DNA from: JBIQJD01 sp044507695 | GTDB taxonomy: Bacteria; Bacteroidota; Ignavibacteria; Ignavibacteriales; Ignavibacteriaceae | Length of the DNA stretch: 64,000 nucleotides | Direction: 5' to 3' | Assembly: GCA_044507695.1 (NCBI GenBank) | Contig: JBIQJD010000001.1 | Location: forward strand, 62,001-126,000 | Position numbers and translations under genes: made by a program | The notes under the pieces: model-generated | Told to the model about the DNA's origin: nothing | What the model saw: only the letters and a program-made list of their open reading frames with translations | Database searches by the model: none | Shown here: positions 62,511-64,000 of the stretch, one piece after another | Layout of the letters: every line of letters begins with the position of its first letter | How positions within the stretch are numbered: the stretch's first letter is position 1

Positions 62511-62746
62511 TTATTATATAAGCAATAATTAATCAATGATTATTATTTGATTTTAAAATTCTTCGATAGATGAATTTTTCACACTGATATAATCTGTATC
62601 ACGTACGGGTAAAAAGAATTTTATATTTTTGATCGACTCAAAAATGGAATTCGATGGGTATGGGAAGGATAAGATGTTTAACGCAACTACTTAATTTTAA
62701 AAATCTTTCCTATCTATTTCTCCAAAATGATTTTAACAGAAATCCG

Positions 62747-62908
62747 CTAAATATATTTTTCTCCGAGATATATTTAGTTAAGTGGGTGGAGAGGATTCGA
62801 AAGCCCTCTCCGCCTTTATTTGGTTTCATTGGCTACACATTGCCTTAGGCAAAGTACTTGTTCCCTCAAACAAAGCCAATGGTCCCCCGCAAGGGGGATT
62901 TTTATTTT
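62747..62908 (+). repeat. Structured element, copy 2, ending in a strong terminator
   Basis: (A) CTAAATATA (62747-62755) / TATATTTAG (62769-62777), with the same 13-nt loop as copy 1. An extra hairpin follows: GGTGGAGAGG (62785-62794) / CCTCTCCGCC (62805-62814). (B) CATTGGC (62827-62833) / GCCAATG (62875-62881) encloses a TTGCC/GGCAA hairpin and TTGTT/AACAA with the same CCCTCA loop (62858-62873). (C) TCCCCC-GCAA-GGGGGA (62883-62898) is followed by TTTTTATTTT. Stem A differs from copy 1 at paired positions. Confidence 0.7.
62883..62908 (+). terminator. Intrinsic terminator with GNRA tetraloop
   Basis: Perfect six-pair stem TCCCCC/GGGGGA with a GCAA tetraloop and the tail TTTTTATTTT. It ends the rightward strand just before the convergent AAA+ gene (stop at 62929). 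It may close the upstream operon or be the 3' end of a small RNA made from the structured element. Confidence 0.85.
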
Positions 62909-62928
62909 AAATTTGTTTCAAGAAATGA

Positions 62929-64000
62929 TTAAAGTTCCTGCGGATGAATATTTGCAACGTCTTCAAGCGTTATAGTACATAAGTCTTCATCGGTTGGTTC
63001 AGCAAGTTTTAATATTCTGCCATCCTGGTTGCTGATGGCTTTATAAAGAATATTTCTTACGGTTCGTGCATTTCCAAAATTATAATCGCGTTTGTTATAA
63101 AGCTCTGTATACATTTCAAGCAGAAGCTGCCATGCACCTTCATCAAGTGTGTAGCCGTGTTTCTCACTAATGAATAATGTAATTTCAAGCATCTGGCGCG
63201 GAGTAAAATCTTCAAACATAAAATTATTTGTGAAGCGTGAAAGCAGGCCGGGGTTTGAATCAATAAAATCTTTCATTTCATTTGTGTAGCCTGCAACAAT
63301 CACAATAAATTTTCCCTGGTAATCTTCCATCCGTTTGAGAAGAGTATCAATAGCCTCCTGCCCAAAATCATTTGGTCCGCGTGAAAGAGTATAAGCTTCA
63401 TCAATAAACAATGTTCCGCCTAACGAACTTTTTATTACAGCATCGGTTTTCGCTGCGGTTTGTCCCTGGTAGCCTGCAACCAATGCTGAACGATCAACTT
63501 CAATCAAATGGCCTTTCTCAATTACTCCAAGTTCTTTATAGATTTTGCTGAGCAGTCTTGCAATTGTTGTTTTACCGGTCCCGGGATTTCCTGTAAATAC
63601 TGCATGAAGATTTTTAGGAATCACCTTCATACCGCGCTGTTCACGAAGCTTTGCAACTTTAAGGCTGCTTATTAATTTTTCAACGGATTTTTTAACAGAG
63701 TCCAATCCAACAAGATCATTAAGTTCTTTCAGATATTGATTAAGAAGTTCAGGATCGCCTTCTATTTTAACTGCTTCTTTATCTTTTTTTGCAGAAACTA
63801 ATTCACGAATATCAGAGAATCTTATATACTTCACATCATCTTCGTTTCTTTCTTCAGATGGAATATCTGCAATTCTTAACAAATGATTTTTCAGAGCGGC
63901 TTCAACAATATTTCTTACAATTCTTCCGTTGCCAAAATGTTTATCTCTGTTTCTGTATATCCTGTTGAAATATTTCTTTAATTGTTCTTTTGTTTCATCA
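62929..64000 (-). CDS. AAA+ ATPase with tandem CbbX/SpoVK-type modules, partial
   Basis: Open at the right edge; 357 codons are visible. The complete module has Walker A GNPGTGKTTIARLL, Walker B GTLFIDEAYTL, a pore-loop AGYQGQT, the arginine-finger segment GLLSRFTNNFMFEDF and the lid motif RDYNFGNARTVRNIL, as in CbbX/SpoVK. Upstream, at the window edge, the frame continues without a start and reads RDKHFGNGRIVRNIVEAAL, the lid of a preceding AAA module. So the protein has at least two modules, and an apparent TTG start at 63882 is not real. Such proteins remodel target complexes; the substrate is unknown. Confidence 0.9.
   Translation of the reverse strand, partial: DETKEQLKKYFNRIYRNRDKHFGNGRIVRNIVEAALKNHLLRIADIPSEERNEDDVKYIRFSDIRELVSAKKDKEAVKIEGDPELLNQYLKELNDLVGLDSVKKSVEKLISSLKVAKLREQRGMKVIPKNLHAVFTGNPGTGKTTIARLLSKIYKELGVIEKGHLIEVDRSALVAGYQGQTAAKTDAVIKSSLGGTLFIDEAYTLSRGPNDFGQEAIDTLLKRMEDYQGKFIVIVAGYTNEMKDFIDSNPGLLSRFTNNFMFEDFTPRQMLEITLFISEKHGYTLDEGAWQLLLEMYTELYNKRDYNFGNARTVRNILYKAISNQDGRILKLAEPTDEDLCTITLEDVANIHPQEL

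Larger units (their letters stand above)
62140..62928. other. 789-nt gene-free convergent intergenic region
   Basis: No supported coding sequence. 62140-62381 is AT-rich and holds only a short palindrome (CTTAAT-TG-ATTAAG, 62274-62287). 62382-62510 and 62747-62908 carry two copies of a multi-hairpin element (listed separately). 62511-62746 shows nothing clear beyond a TATAAT at 62588-62593 without a good -35. The flanking genes point toward each other, so neither needs a promoter here. Confidence 0.7.

Noticed and set aside
62785..62814. tRNA-Ser gene
   Set aside because: Only the acceptor-like ends are present; there is no D-arm, anticodon arm or T-arm, so it is not a tRNA gene.
62654..62848. 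64-codon rightward ORF in the non-coding gap
   Set aside because: It has no ribosome-binding site, runs through the hairpins of element copy 2 and has an unnatural composition; the structure explains the sequence better than a protein.
63882..63882. Apparent start of the AAA+ gene
   Set aside because: The codon is TTG within a longer open frame that continues to the window edge and encodes the lid of another AAA module.
1..64000. CRISPR array, insertion sequence, integrase or prophage
   Set aside because: No regularly spaced repeats, cas genes, transposase or integrase motifs were seen on either strand; tRNA flanks show no attachment-site duplication that could be recognised by eye.

Overview
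The window is AT-rich chromosomal DNA from a member of the Bacteroidota/Chlorobiota/Ignavibacteriota group, most likely an Ignavibacteria-type bacterium (inference from gene content and order; no rRNA is present). Supporting signs are an FtsI with a C-terminal PASTA domain, a meso-diaminopimelate-type MurE (Gram-negative wall), several secreted proteins and lipoproteins of families common in that group, a 31-residue AURKAIP1/COX24-type ribosomal protein, and a promoter in front of mraZ that fits the Bacteroidetes -7 consensus TAnnTTTG. Unlike Bacteroides itself, many genes carry clear Shine-Dalgarno sequences (ftsZ, the small ribosomal protein, pyrR, the amidase). TTG and GTG starts are frequent.

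Layout. 1-15.8 kb: the end of a crotonase gene and a possible divergent polysaccharide deacetylase; a leftward block gatB-lepB-M16-M16 (an active and an inactive M16 protease); a rightward block with a DASS transporter, DUF4286 protein, M1 aminopeptidase with HEAT-like repeats, two thioredoxin-fold proteins, a lipoprotein, oligoendopeptidase F and an IMPDH/GMPR-family enzyme; then a leftward cupin. 15.9-18 kb: a small membrane protein, HU, a zinc-ribbon/TPR membrane protein, the 31-aa ribosomal protein and tRNA-Thr(CGT). 18.1-34.6 kb: a near-complete division and cell-wall (dcw) cluster, mraZ-rsmH-ftsL-ftsI-murE-murF-mraY-murD-ftsW-murG-(unknown membrane protein)-murC-ftsQ-ftsA-ftsZ. It is tightly packed, mostly with 1-8 bp overlaps. 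murB and ddl are absent from it. A 10-nt-periodic TGGGG/TGGGG/TGGTG array before mraZ fits known MraZ operator sites.

34.6-40 kb: a CPXCG protein and YajQ (leftward), tRNA-Pro(CGG), an OmpA-family porin and the pyrimidine operon pyrR-pyrB-pyrC. The pyr leader has a PyrR-type RNA hairpin, a competing antiterminator, an intrinsic terminator and a 23-codon leader ORF whose stop overlaps the pyrR start. 40-57 kb: an Fn3 lipoprotein, a DUF4783 protein, a 1297-aa NtrY-like histidine kinase, a 1194-aa UvrD/AddA-like helicase-nuclease, a flavin split-barrel protein, an amidase, a fused nucleoside-recognition (SpmA/SpmB-like) protein, a 2-hydroxyacid dehydrogenase, alanine dehydrogenase, a CoA-transferase, a PPP-type phosphatase and, leftward, a yeast-type cytosine deaminase. 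57-62 kb: a lipoprotein, a GAF/sigma-54 activator directly followed by a Ser/Thr kinase with two PEGA domains, and a DUF5683-like protein. 62.1-62.9 kb: a gene-free convergent gap holding two copies of a multi-hairpin element. The right edge carries a leftward, incomplete protein with CbbX/SpoVK-type AAA+ modules.

No insertion sequence, integrase, prophage or CRISPR array was seen. The observations most worth following are the pyr leader, the duplicated structured element at 62.4-62.9 kb, the MraZ operator/promoter overlap, and the unknown membrane protein inside the dcw cluster.
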